Source: Isochrysis galbana (Eukaryota; Haptophyta; Isochrysidales; Isochrysidaceae). From it: a stretch of 64,000 nt of DNA. A model generated the notes under the pieces. It was not told the origin of the DNA. It ran no database searches and saw only the letters and a program-made list of their open reading frames with translations. A program made the position numbers and the translations under genes. The stretch spans positions 1,839,284 through 1,903,283 of the forward strand of contig CM030932.1 of the NCBI GenBank assembly GCA_018136815.1, given 5' to 3'. This document shows positions 53,257-62,608 of the stretch, piece after piece (position 1 is the first letter of the stretch; every line of letters starts with the position of its first letter).

Positions 53257-54244
53257 GCCCGCCCCTTATCGCCATGCTGTGGGGGGCGTAGCAACCGTCT
53301 GCATCAGTTACGTGTGCCTCACTTGGAGGCTCTGCAGCATAGGCAGTCACCTCCAGGCCGAGGAGTTGGAATGTTCGCGTGAGCTAGTACGGCTTAAGCA
53401 CGACTTTGGTGCCATGTGGAGTTTGACGCCAACCTCGAGGCATTCGTGGCTTTGTCTAAATCACCTCGAGAGGCTGTAAGCTCAAATGATTGAAGAGCGG
53501 CGAGAGATCGCCCCGGGCTCATCAAGCATTGAGCACCTCTGCCCCCGCTAGCCGCTCTCTCGTCACCCCTCCCCGCACCACCTTGGAAAATGGGGACGAC
53601 GGCGAGTCCGGTCGACTCGCCTGCCCCCACTCCCATGCGGGTGCTGGGGCCCGACCGAGGCACCATGCGCCCCCTGCCTGCACCTAGCGCACCCCGGCCA
53701 AGCTTCGACGCCTAGTTCATGGCGCGCCCTCACTAAATGCTTCGCATACGGGGGTGAGTGTCACACTTTCATTTCAACCGATAATCGGGTGAGGCATTCT
53801 CCTTCTGTCACTTTGTGGCTTGTGGGTGTTGCATGTGTGTGTGTTTTGACCCTGCCCGACGCGCAATGCGTAGCAAGCACAATGCTTTCGCGAACGAAAG
53901 GCGATGATAAAAATTGCAAAAGGCGCACCAAAAGAAGCGCACACTTGGGACTTTGACTTGGCGCGGCATGCTGTGCAGGCTGGCTTGCGGGGCTCCGGAC
54001 GTACGAGAGCATGCTGCTTGAATGCGCTAACTATGCCGAGGGCAGCACAAGCACATGGCGCCCTCACGTCGGCCCCGCGCCGCTGCGCACAGGCGGCCCG
54101 CGCCACCACCCTCTCTCTGGGCCATCAAGCACGGCCCCCCATTCCTCCGCAGGGGAATGGGTGTGGCACCATTGTACCCAGCACCTTTCGGTGCTCTAGA
54201 AAAGAAGACGTTCAACAGGCCTGCCATGAACCCGCACTTTGAAC
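53257..54244. other. No gene recognised
   Basis: This interval follows the transporter gene. I see no domain, repeat family or RNA gene in it on either strand. Confidence 0.4.
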
Positions 54245-54330
54245 TAGGCTCTTGGCTCTTGGTGTGCACCAGAGCCGGACCCCGGAAACCGAAGAGTCCG
54301 AAGAAAAGGGAATGAAGGGGGGAAAGGGAA
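54245..54330 (+). repeat. LINE 3'-end-like segment, plus orientation
   Basis: Reads CACCAGAGCCGGACCCCGGA, AACCGAAGAGTCCGAAGAAA and GGGAATGAAGGGGGG. The same signature ends the LINE fragment at 40976 and recurs at 33668-33760. Here no LINE coding sequence precedes it, so this is a severely 5'-truncated insertion, a common outcome of target-primed reverse transcription. Confidence 0.55.
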
Positions 54331-54791
54331 AGGGAGGTAGTGAAGGGAGGGGAGATAAGGGCGATGTCGTAGCCGTGACAGGGAACCTAGACCAAGTCGC
54401 GTTCCGTCAAAAGAGGGCCAGGTGATAGTTTTGTTTTCCACTTAGTGCTAGTACAGGCGCAAGGACGCGGCGCGCAGCGCGCGCACCATTCGATTTATCG
54501 AGTGAGGTAATCACCGTTTTGGCTTGCTTTCTTTTTCCGGTAGGAATGTCTAAACAATTCCTCTGATGAGTATTATTATTACAAAGATGAGCACAAAGCT
54601 AATCATGATACCCATGGGTACAATGCCGAATACCCAATGGTACCACGGCATGTCGCGTCTTTCCTACAAGAGGTGATTTTTGTTTTTCACAGACAAGGAC
54701 ACGGCGCGTGCGCATAGCAACTCCCAGTTACGCAGACTGAGTTTTCATTTTCTTCGTCTTTTTCTCACACCCCTCCTCCTCGATCCTATTG

Positions 54792-55441
54792 TCAGTGTCG
54801 TTCTCCTGGCAGACGATGTCGCTTGGCTGATCTTGGATGGCGAGGTCCGTGATGCGTGAGAGGACGGACGGCCTTCCGGTTCTCCATGTAGAGTTTGCCA
54901 GCTGCTCGGCGCACTTGCACCATGGGATTCGTTTCAGCGTCAGCGTACGCGACCGCCATGATGTATTCCATGCAGAGGTACGCGACGGCGGCCTCGTCTC
55001 CAAAGGTCGTTTGCCTTCATTTGGTACCCCTCGTTTCCAAATACGCGATGCGGGGCCACCACGAGGGAGTCCCAATCCTAGACTGGAAGAAACCGGAGGG
55101 AAAGGAGACCAAATGAAGGCAAGCCGCCTAATGTATTTGGTCTTTGGGATCTTGTCGTACTCGTCGGAGTAGTCGCCGACGAGCATGAGCTTTGCCTTGC
55201 ACCAACGGCCCATGTATGGCTCGATGAGTGCCCACATCGACGGGTAGCGTTCCTTGGCCAAATCCACGCGGAAGTCTCCACATCCACGGCCCATGCCGGA
55301 GGCTGTGACGAGCAGCATCGCCAGGATGGCACCGCTCATGCCCTCCTCCATGTGTTCGCAGAACCTGAAGGTTGGGCTCCGGATCTCCTCGTAGGTGCGG
55401 TGACCGAGTCGCTTGGCGATGAAGACAAAGTACTGGCCCAT
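54792..55441 (-). pseudogene. Conserved MGQY-type protein gene, disrupted by a small inverted-repeat insertion
   Basis: Starts with ATG 55441 and reads MGQYFVFIAKRLG, a Cys/Gly-rich middle (GMGRGCGDFRVDL), then GRWCKAKLMLVGDYSDEYD. This recalls a family of uncharacterised eukaryotic proteins that begin MGQY and carry a GRW...LVGDY motif. After KIPKTKY the frame enters a 124-base element (55005-55128). Beyond it, coding character resumes in a different frame as FGDEAAVAYLCMEYIMAVAY and ADAETNPMVQVRRAAGKLYM, ending with a stop at 54792. Excising the element alone does not restore the frame. Either extra bases came with it, or it is removed as part of an intron whose borders I cannot identify. 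Function unknown; the name reflects only the opening residues. Confidence 0.5.
55005..55128. mobile_element. Small element with 21-base terminal inverted repeats
   Basis: The left end GGTCGTTTGCCTTCATTTGG and the reverse complement of the right end GGCGGCTTGCCTTCATTTGG match at 18 of 20 positions. The interior lacks an ORF. Similar ends occur at 34494-34530, 34566-34612 (diverged) and 60225-60240. It interrupts the coding sequence of the MGQY-type gene. No clear target duplication is visible. Confidence 0.55.
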
Positions 55442-55854
55442 GTCGAAGGAGCGAGGAGGGTTGTGGAGGAGGAAGAGGAGAGTGAAGCAGGGGACTGGGA
55501 GGAGGACCCTGGAGTTTCGCCAGATGCGTGTGGATCGGTCCCCCCGCGGGGACGCCGTGCGTGTGTATGGAAGTTTCCGCACGCCGTCACGGATGCGCAT
55601 AAAGGGTTTTGGCAGGCGCACGCCGTGCGCATGATGAGTGGCAATCACATGCGTGGTCGAGATTTCGCCAGATGCGTGTGCGTCGTGCTTGGTCAGCTCG
55701 TTCTTGGCCAAAAAGCAGAAGCGGCACTCACGCTTCGTCACAGGGACGTGGCGGCTCGGGCGCGCATCCTCCGGTTCTTCCTCCGGATACACGGAGCCTT
55801 AACCGTCCGACACCGAACACAAGGAGCAATACACACAACAGCCGGTAGCCCAAT

Positions 55855-56640
55855 GGCACAGGAGGAAGGCGGGAAAAAGGCCATCGAGAACCGGGAACCG
55901 GAACACACCGTCTGCCACTGGAAACCCACTGCACCCAACCCCTAGGTAGAGCACGAGGGGACGAGCCGCAAGGCAAGTGAAGGGGGGGGAAGGGAAGCGG
56001 GCGAGGCTGCATAGATGCTGTGCAAGGTCGCGCGCGCGACGAGAATATTTAGAATTGTTTTTTTTTTCGCTTCTTCCTCCGCTTCTTCCACCGCTTCTTC
56101 CTCCGCTTCTTCTGGCTGAGGCGGAACTTCCGCTTCCGCTCCGCGACAGGGCAGGCCAGGGCCTAGCCCCAGCCTCCTCTGCCCTCTGCCCCTTGAGCTG
56201 GCCACCAGGAGCCTCCAAGGATCGCCAGCAGGCAACTGCAGGCCTGTCGCAGGCGCGCCATCGCGCGTGCCTGCAGGAGAGGGGAGAGAGCGCGCGGAGA
56301 AGGGGGTGGGCGGAGCGAGAGCTCCGCTCACCGAAAAATAGGTAAGTCCCGCACCTGTTTACAGGATAAGTCGGGTCTGAGGCCGCCACCAGCCCCAGCC
56401 CGGTAGGCAGAGGAGGAAGGGGGGAACGGATCACCGGGGGGGGGCGCGGGCCACCGGACCATATCTAAGCCCTTCACCCCTATCCCCCTAGTAGTGCACG
56501 GGGGGAGCCGCCTGATGGCGGGGGGGGGAAGGGCCGGGGGAGTGGGGGTGTAGAAAGTATGCTACGTGTAGGTAGTGGTTCCATTCGCCGCGAGTGCGGT
56601 AAGAATATTATGAAGTTTTCGAACATCACAGGGAGCGCCC
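55855..56640. repeat. Dispersed repeats: family A unit, family B fragment, second family A unit
   Basis: Bases 55855-56060 form one family A unit (GGCACAGGAGGAAGGCGGGA, GTAGAGCACGAGGGGACGAG, GACGAGAATATTTAGAATTG, then a T-run). Next come a (CTTCTTC)-type simple repeat at 56068-56120 and the 3' third of a family B repeat at 56150-56215 (GCCCCAGCCTCCTCTGCCC). From 56220 to 56640 there is a long family A unit collinear with 23110-23505. The same B-then-A order at both sites suggests that the pair moved or was duplicated as one unit. Confidence 0.8.
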
Positions 56641-56866
56641 CCGCATACCCTCTCCTTGTCCCGCTTATTTGCCCGAAACACGCATGATGGGCACTCCCAT
56701 TCCATCACTCCAACCATCCTCCGTGTTGGCCAAGACTAGAAGGCCAAAGTGTATCACTGTGTGTTGGAGATGCCGCGGCAGCACCACCGACATTGCCCGT
56801 GATCATCACAGTCTTTCCCTGTCGACGTGTTGAAAGCAGTGGGTCCTTGCTCAACTCGCTGCAAGT

Positions 56867-58408
56867 TTAGCATCGGGGAATCCAAGCCGCTTCAGTGGAG
56901 CCACTTGTGCATTGATACAACTCACGCCAAAAGCCGGCCAGCCTTTCCGCCGGCACAGCCTCAGCCACCACTTCCTCAACTAGATCAGCCAGTAACGTCG
57001 CCATATCACGTCCATCTAGGCGACTGCTGCTCGTGACAATCGCCACCAGCCGCAACAGGTAAGCCTCCCAAGCGGCGCGTGCCTCACCCACGAGAGCCGC
57101 GTGGTTCTGCACTGCCTCGCAAATACGTGGTGGAAGTAGCTCGGTCTGGTCTGAAGACGTACGAGCGTGGGGATCAATGAGCTCCCCATCGTCCACGAGC
57201 CACTGGTAGCGTGAACAGTGGACGACGGACCCCAAAGCAGCGCGCGAGCCAAGAGCGCCCAAGGACAGCTCGTCCACAAACCAGGCTGCCACAGCCTCAC
57301 GGTCGCCATCAACCACTTGTTCCTCGGAGGACGCAACTGGTCTCGCGCTACCGTCCGCAGCGGCGTTCGCCTGTAGCTGTCGTAGCCATCTAAGTGGTCC
57401 TTTGGCAGCGTCGCTACCGTCGACCTCCACAGAACCGGCGCGGCTCGACCACGGCCTCTTCACGCGCTTCAGATCCTTCAAGACCCGTTCGGGGGCGCTT
57501 TCGCAGTGCCCCACAATCCCCACGGAGGGCAGTTCGGCCACCGTCTCCACTATCCACATGGGTGGAATGTAGAGCAATTCGCCCGAGGTCAACGTGACCT
57601 CCATTGCCTGCGCAGCCGCCAGAGCCTTCGTTGGAGCCTCGCCAAGCGATGAGCGACACCAGCCGCTGGACGGATGTAAGTGGGGGAAAATGCGGAGTCC
57701 ATTCGCTTGGTCAGGTGGGAGCAGCGTGAACTTCTTTGCGCCGTCTGAGAGCGTGACCACGGTATGTCCGGCGTTGTAATGGCAAGGGGTCACAGAGCCC
57801 TCACGCTCAAGATCGAGCGTGACAGACGAAGAAGACGGGTAAATGGCCACAATCTCACTCTCAAGGTAGTTGAGAGACTCCCGCATGTGCAGAGGCAAGT
57901 CCACAGAGACTTCCCTGGAGTACTGGTGGCGTGTCATCGAGGCACGGGCGAAGAAGTTTCGAGCCGTCATGTTCACCTCCTTGTAAATGTGGCGAGGGGT
58001 CACCTTTCCCCTCACATTGGCGAGATACCGACTGGCGTCAAACGTGGGCCCAAAGACGCCATCCTGGCTCACCTTCACTCCCGTGAGGTTGCCCATCTCT
58101 GTAGCAATGATCGACGTGTCCCACGCGGGGAGGCCGAGCGGGTGTTGGAGGACAAATGGCTCAAAGTGACCGGCGCCAAGTGTCTTCGAGAAGCGCATCG
58201 CCGTCGGACGGCGTGACACCTTTCTCACAGCGGCAGACGGGCGGAGGATGCCCAACCGCCACGCGCCCAGCAGGCAGAGCATGCTGAGTATCTGGACGCT
58301 GAAGCGGCGAGCAGTGGTGCGGCCTAGGAGCTTCTCTGCCTCAACGATCGGCTCGCTCGCTCTAACGCCCTCCTGCTTGCGCGCCTGCTTCTTGGCCGAC
58401 TTTGCCAT
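56867..58408 (-). CDS. JmjC/cupin-8-like type II membrane protein, metal site probably lost
   Basis: 513 residues without introns from ATG 58408; the longer open frame upstream runs through a tandem repeat. A Lys-rich cytosolic tail is followed by one transmembrane segment at about 37-56 (FSVQILSMLCLLGAWRLGIL), predicting a signal-anchored ER/Golgi protein. The cupin core at about 200-305 has TPCHYNAGHTVVTLSDGAKK, FTLLPP, HLHPSSGW, LTSGELLYIPPMW and a closing strand. This is the JmjC/cupin-8 layout of 2-oxoglutarate oxygenases. The iron-binding HxD reads H210-Y-N212, and the distal His position after PPMW is Val287. Two of three ligands are therefore changed, and oxygenase activity is doubtful. 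The remaining 200 residues are helical, ending near HSxxTEAAWIPRC-like sequence. Role unknown. Confidence 0.7.
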   Translation of the reverse strand: MAKSAKKQARKQEGVRASEPIVEAEKLLGRTTARRFSVQILSMLCLLGAWRLGILRPSAAVRKVSRRPTAMRFSKTLGAGHFEPFVLQHPLGLPAWDTSIIATEMGNLTGVKVSQDGVFGPTFDASRYLANVRGKVTPRHIYKEVNMTARNFFARASMTRHQYSREVSVDLPLHMRESLNYLESEIVAIYPSSSSVTLDLEREGSVTPCHYNAGHTVVTLSDGAKKFTLLPPDQANGLRIFPHLHPSSGWCRSSLGEAPTKALAAAQAMEVTLTSGELLYIPPMWIVETVAELPSVGIVGHCESAPERVLKDLKRVKRPWSSRAGSVEVDGSDAAKGPLRWLRQLQANAAADGSARPVASSEEQVVDGDREAVAAWFVDELSLGALGSRAALGSVVHCSRYQWLVDDGELIDPHARTSSDQTELLPPRICEAVQNHAALVGEARAAWEAYLLRLVAIVTSSSRLDGRDMATLLADLVEEVVAEAVPAERLAGFWRELYQCTSGSTEAAWIPRC

Positions 58409-58519
58409 GTGGGAGACGACGGTCGGGGACCGCTGGCGCCAAGCGCGACCCCCGGGCGAGTGGCCTCCAGAGGAACAAAACGGTGAGGACAAAAATACTC
58501 CTACTCCTACTTCACAGGA

Positions 58520-59010
58520 GAGCCATTCTGTCCGAGTGGGTGAACGTGAAAGCGCCGGCAGCGCGCCCGGTCGTGTTCGAAAGCCGGGCACTCCGGCTCG
58601 TTCGGCCCGTAGACTTAACGTTGTTGTCGTCCCACTCACGGCGAACTTCAACGCGATGCGCGCGGGCGGCTGGGCGATTGGCGTGACTGCTAGGGCGGCA
58701 CTTCTTGATGTGGTGCCTGGCGAGCCATTCTGTCCGAGTGGGTGAACGTGAAAGCGCCGGCAGCGCGCCCGGTCGTGTTCGAAAGCCGGGCACTCCGGCT
58801 CGTTCGGCCCGTAGACTTAACGTTGTTGTCGTCCCACTCACGGCGAACTTCAACGCGATGCGCGCGGGCGGCTGGGCGATTGGCGTGACTGCTAGGGCGG
58901 CACTTCTTGATGTGTTGCCTGGCGAGCCATTCTGTCCGAGTGGGTGAACGTGAAAGCGCCGGCAGCGCGAAGCGCGCCCGGTCGTGTTCGAAAGTCGGGC
59001 ACTCCGGCCC
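58520..59010. repeat. 202-bp tandem repeat upstream of the JmjC-like gene
   Basis: Two full units (58520-58721, 58722-58923) and a partial third from 58924. Each begins GAGCCATTCTGTCCGAGTGG and ends GATGT(G/T)(G/T)TGCCTGGC. The first two differ at very few positions. The third carries a short GAAGCGC-like insertion, and similarity ends near 59010. The array abuts the 5' end of the JmjC-like gene and would lie in its promoter or 5' UTR. Confidence 0.9.
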
Positions 59011-59159
59011 TAGATGGGAAAAACAGTGGGGCGGGGTCCAAAAACAGTAAAAACAGTCTGTTTTTGGCCTTCATAGAAAAACAGACAAGAACAGTCCCAA
59101 AAATAGTACCGGGGGGGGGCTCTCTAACGAATTCTTGCCGGGCGAGGGCGCTCGGTCGG

Positions 59160-59480
59160 GTGCGCGCTCTCTCTCTCCCCCTCGCTCTCACTCTCCCTTC
59201 TCCCTCTCTCGCTCCCCCCCTCTCGCGCTCTCTCCCCTTCGCTCTCGCTCTCTCCTTCGCGCTCCTTCGCTCTCCCCCGCTCTCCCTTGCTCTCCCTTGC
59301 TCTCCCTCTCGCTCCCCCCACCTCCCTCTCTCTCGCTGCCTCTCTCTCGCTGCCTCGCTGCCTCGCTCTCTTGCTCTCGCTCCTGCGCTCTTGCTCCCGC
59401 GCTCGCTCTCCCCTCTCTCGCTTTCCCCTTTCTCGCTTTCCCCTCTCTCTCTCGCTCTCCCTCCCTCTCTCTCCCCCGGC
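59160..59480. repeat. CTCTCGCT-type pyrimidine simple repeat
   Basis: About 320 bases of C/T-rich sequence built from CTCTCGCT, CTCCCC and CTTGCTCTC units. The long frames here on both strands (Ser/Leu/Pro-rich or Arg/Glu/Gly-rich) are compositional. Confidence 0.85.
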
Positions 59481-59726
59481 GCGCGCGGGCGGGCTGGCCG
59501 GCCCCTCCCTCATGTATGTACGTGAAACAAAGGGCGCTGGGTGGGGCTGCTGACTGCTGAGCGATGGCAATGTCAGCTGCTACGCTAGGTGTAAAACTCC
59601 GATTGTACCATCCAACACAAGGAAGAAGAAGGGCGCCGCCCGACACCCCAACACCAACACTCTAAGCTAACACATTCGACACCCGGAAACCGCCGCCCAT
59701 TGGGCTAGCAGCACAGCTGCACCCCC

Positions 59727-59850
59727 TCAAGAAGCCGAAGAAGCTTCTTCGTATTTGTCTGGTAGGGCGTTGTGCACGGGGATGATCCAGGCGTGGGGTC
59801 CCCAATAGGCCCCTTCCGCCTTACGTTCCAGCGAGGCTTCAAGCTTCTGT
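59727..59850 (-). CDS. Possible terminal exon of an unrecognised protein
   Basis: On the minus strand, an acceptor-like CAACACAACAG is followed by about 41 codons of ordinary composition (KLEASLERKAEGAYWGPHAW, IIPVHNALPDKY, EEASSAS) before a stop at 59727. The mix of charged and aromatic residues differs from the surrounding low-complexity sequence and reads like a real C-terminus. Upstream, only 140 bases remain before a family C repeat begins at 59993, so the rest of the gene is missing, far away, or replaced. I do not recognise the protein. Confidence 0.3.
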
Positions 59851-59992
59851 TGTGTTGCTGGTTTGGGTTGGGTTGGTGGCTGTGAAGATGGAGATGCTCT
59901 CCTTGGCCACTTGCGCGCCGTTTGTATGCTGCTTGGCCTTCGTGTACCCCGCGTGGCTGGAGTCTGGTGGGTGTATGGTGTTCCCTCTGCCA

Positions 59993-60222
59993 ATTCTTTA
60001 CGGGTAGAGCGTGAGCGCGCGTGACGGAGGGGGGGGGAGGGGGGGAGAATCGCACCATTTCCTGGCTAAGATTTTCGTGGCGGCAGGTGGCCCCCCCTGA
60101 AGGTTTTTTATTGGGCCTCGCGCCACGGTCAAAAAATGCAGCCCAACCCTTACTAGTAGTTAAAAAGCCCCTGTTTGACCGCCCTACCAGTAGTTAAAAA
60201 GCCCCTGTTTGACCGCCCTATA
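59993..60222. repeat. Dispersed repeat family C, copy 2, with duplicated tail
   Basis: Nearly identical to 25313-25512 over about 195 bases. Its last phrase (CAGTAGTTAAAAAGCCCCTG then TTTGACCGCCCTA) is present twice in succession, at about 60157-60187 and 60188-60220. A third, diverged copy is at 60570-60600. Tandem duplication confined to the 3' tail is a habit of some retroposons that end in short repeats. Confidence 0.8.
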
Positions 60223-60826
60223 CCAAATGAAGGCAAACGACCTAGAGGCTGGCAGCAGATGCCAGCGGGGGCGAGGTGGAGCTAGGGCGCAGGCGACGCC
60301 GTGCGATCGCGCAGGGCTCTGTACTGCCTGTCCGGGGGTAACTGTGCCCGGGGAGCGCAGGCGCGCGTCGCACAGCGCGACCTGTGGTGCACTTTATTTG
60401 TGGTCGACGTCAATTTCGCACGAGCGCGAAAACGTTGTGTTGAATGGCGTCGAAAATGTGCATATTTCTTATAAGATTCTGCCTAATATACCCATTTCCA
60501 GTGTAACACCCTAAAAATCGCGTGATGAAACCTCAATCTTGATCTTGACTTGGTGAATTTTCACCGTTAGAAGTTAAAAGGCGTGTTTGACCGCCCTAGA
60601 TCTAGGGTTGCCCCCCAGTCCAAGTAGCGAGGAGCGGAGAGAGGAGCCCATAGAGATTAAAAAGTCGTCCGCGCGATCTGGCTGGCTCGGCCCCCCCCGC
60701 CCCCCCGGCCGAAGGATTTGACCGGAGCACACGCCCAATTGCAATCTCGCGGCTCCTCCCCACCCCCCGCGCGCGGGCCCTCGGCGCTCCTCCCCCCGCC
60801 CCCCTCTCCCCCCCCCCTCTCTCCCT

Positions 60827-60829
<3 letters not shown>

Positions 60830-60875
<46 letters not shown>
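60830..60875. repeat. (CT)n microsatellite upstream of psbM
   Basis: About twenty CT units inside a 400-base pyrimidine-rich stretch leading to the psbM start codon. The frame that runs through it is a compositional extension of the psbM frame and not likely translated. Confidence 0.85.
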
Positions 60876-60879
<4 letters not shown>

Positions 60880-61167
60880 TCCCCCCCCCCACTCCCCTCT
60901 CTCTCTTCCCTTCCTTTCTCTCCTCCTCTCCCCCTCGACTTCCCTCACCTTTCGTCTCTCTTCTCTGCATTTCTTTCCTTCTCTCGCAGCGGTTCCCTCA
61001 CCTATCGCCGCACGACCCTCGTGCCCTCCTCTTCTTCTCCCCCCCCCCCCCCCCCCCCACTTTCTTCTCTTCCCGGCCCGGCTTTCATCTCCCTTCGGGT
61101 GGAAGAGCTCCCCCTCCCCCGCCGCAGATTCCTCATCCTCTCCTCTTTCTCCCCTCTCACTCCACTC

Positions 61168-61515
61168 ATGCGTGCCGTCCTCTGCCTCGCCTTCCTTGCG
61201 GCCTGTGAGGCCCTGGTCTCGTCGCCCGCACTGCGCACCACGTCGAGCAAGCTTGCCACCTCCAAGCTCGCGCCCCAGATGGCCCTCGAGCCCACCAACC
61301 TCGCCTCTTTCACGGAGTCGCTTGCCGGTGTCGTTGCGGTTGACGGTGGAACCATTGGTCTCGAGGTCTCTTTCGGCGCCTTCCTCGCGACCATCCTGGG
61401 CCTGTTCGTGCCGGTCGTGTTCCTTGTTACGCTCTACATCCAGTCAGAGGCCCAGGGTACCGCTACCACCTTCCGCGACCCCGACTCGCGTGGCGGAAAG
61501 CGCTTCGACGCCTAA
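61168..61515 (+). CDS. psbM: Photosystem II subunit PsbM, nuclear-encoded plastid precursor
   Basis: PsbM is a single-helix subunit at the photosystem II dimer interface. This gene encodes 115 residues from ATG 61168. Residues about 65-97 (LEVSFGAFLATILGLFVPVV through FLVTLYIQSEAQ) match plastid PsbM: Glu-Val at the start, AF.AT.L in the helix, VP in its middle, FL and a tyrosine near the end. The first 60 residues are a presequence. MRAVLCLAFLAACEA is a signal peptide, followed by a Ser/Thr/Ala/Lys stretch like a transit peptide, the bipartite form needed for secondary plastids. A C-terminal extension of about 18 residues (FRDPDSRGGKRFDA) follows the helix, whereas plastid-encoded PsbM ends soon after it. 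The upstream in-frame extension is pyrimidine-rich leader. No intron is needed. Confidence 0.88.
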   Translation: MRAVLCLAFLAACEALVSSPALRTTSSKLATSKLAPQMALEPTNLASFTESLAGVVAVDGGTIGLEVSFGAFLATILGLFVPVVFLVTLYIQSEAQGTATTFRDPDSRGGKRFDA

Positions 61516-62608
61516 GCTAGATGACCAATGCACCCTCACCTTCTCTTTCTGGTGCGTGGCTCGCCTTGTGAGATCGGGAAGGTCGACGCGTGAATGGTCC
61601 CCGGGCCGCACCCGGCACACATGACCTGAGCCCCCTCGTGAGCCCGCCTTCATGTGTGACGCATTGCTGGAATGAGCTGGTTGTTGAATGTTTCATTAGC
61701 CCGATGCTATGCTGCAGCCCTCTACATATTAGTGGCGCCTCGTGCCCAGGTGTCGTTGCCCGCATACTGCGCTTAACATTCCGATAGAGCGTGCCGCCAA
61801 CCGCGTGTCGATGTGCCGGTGTCTCGCGTTGCGGCGAGACGGTGTTGTCGGACAGCAATGGTGATTTGATCTGCGCTCAACTTCAACCGTTCATTTCGGC
61901 ACAACGATTTCATTTTTGGTTCACAACACAACATACCACGCCATAAGTTTGCCACATTCCATGGGACTGTGCACACGGGAAGTAACATCCGATGACGTGG
62001 CGGTAAAACACTCTGGGAACTTTGCCCTGTTTTCTCGTTTGACCGCACGCACAACTAGTTTGCACTAGTTGCTAGTTGTTATTAGTTCACCACATGGCGA
62101 GACACGAGCCAACCCCCTCTCCACAACCCTCCCCCCCCTACCCCTGCCATTGATGGAGGAACCACTCACCCCTCTGCCATGCCTCATGGCATGCCAAGGA
62201 CAGAATGCCCTGCTGACCCAGACCCTTGCTCCCACAGCCACACCTCCACAAGCCACAAGGGCCAGCCCACTGCCCCAACCCCTCCACGTCTTGGCAAGAA
62301 ATTTTATGGCAATAATACATAATAGTGTTCATCCTGTGCCCGTGCCACACTGTTCAGCAACTACCTAGCTAAGTAACAGAGGCGGCGGGTGTGCGGTGTG
62401 CGATGTGTGCATCAGAGAAAGTTGCTGGCGGCAGCTTCTTTCGCATTGTTCATAGACCACAAAGTACAAAGTAGTGTGCAACATAATCTCGTAATCTTGG
62501 CATAAATTAGGCAACGGCGGGTCTTCTCCATCTCCACAACTGTAGGTGTTGGACTGTAAGCAATACTGTGATGTTTGAGTCGCGCGAACTGTGGCTGTGT
62601 CGCACAAC
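61516..62608. other. Intergenic region with a diverged family B copy
   Basis: Both flanking genes end towards this interval. Bases 62085-62300 resemble family B but are clearly more diverged (CACATGGCGAGACACGAGCC, GGAGGAACCACTCACCCC, ATGCCCTGCTGACCCAGACC, GCCAGCCCACTGCCCCAACC). A CTAGTTTGCACTAGTTGCTA near 62053-62072 is a short inverted repeat just before it. Nothing else is recognisable. Confidence 0.5.

Noticed and set aside
54245-54330. Possible polyadenylation region or small gene
   Set aside because: The segment repeats a signature seen at two other sites, so it is better explained as a truncated retroposon.
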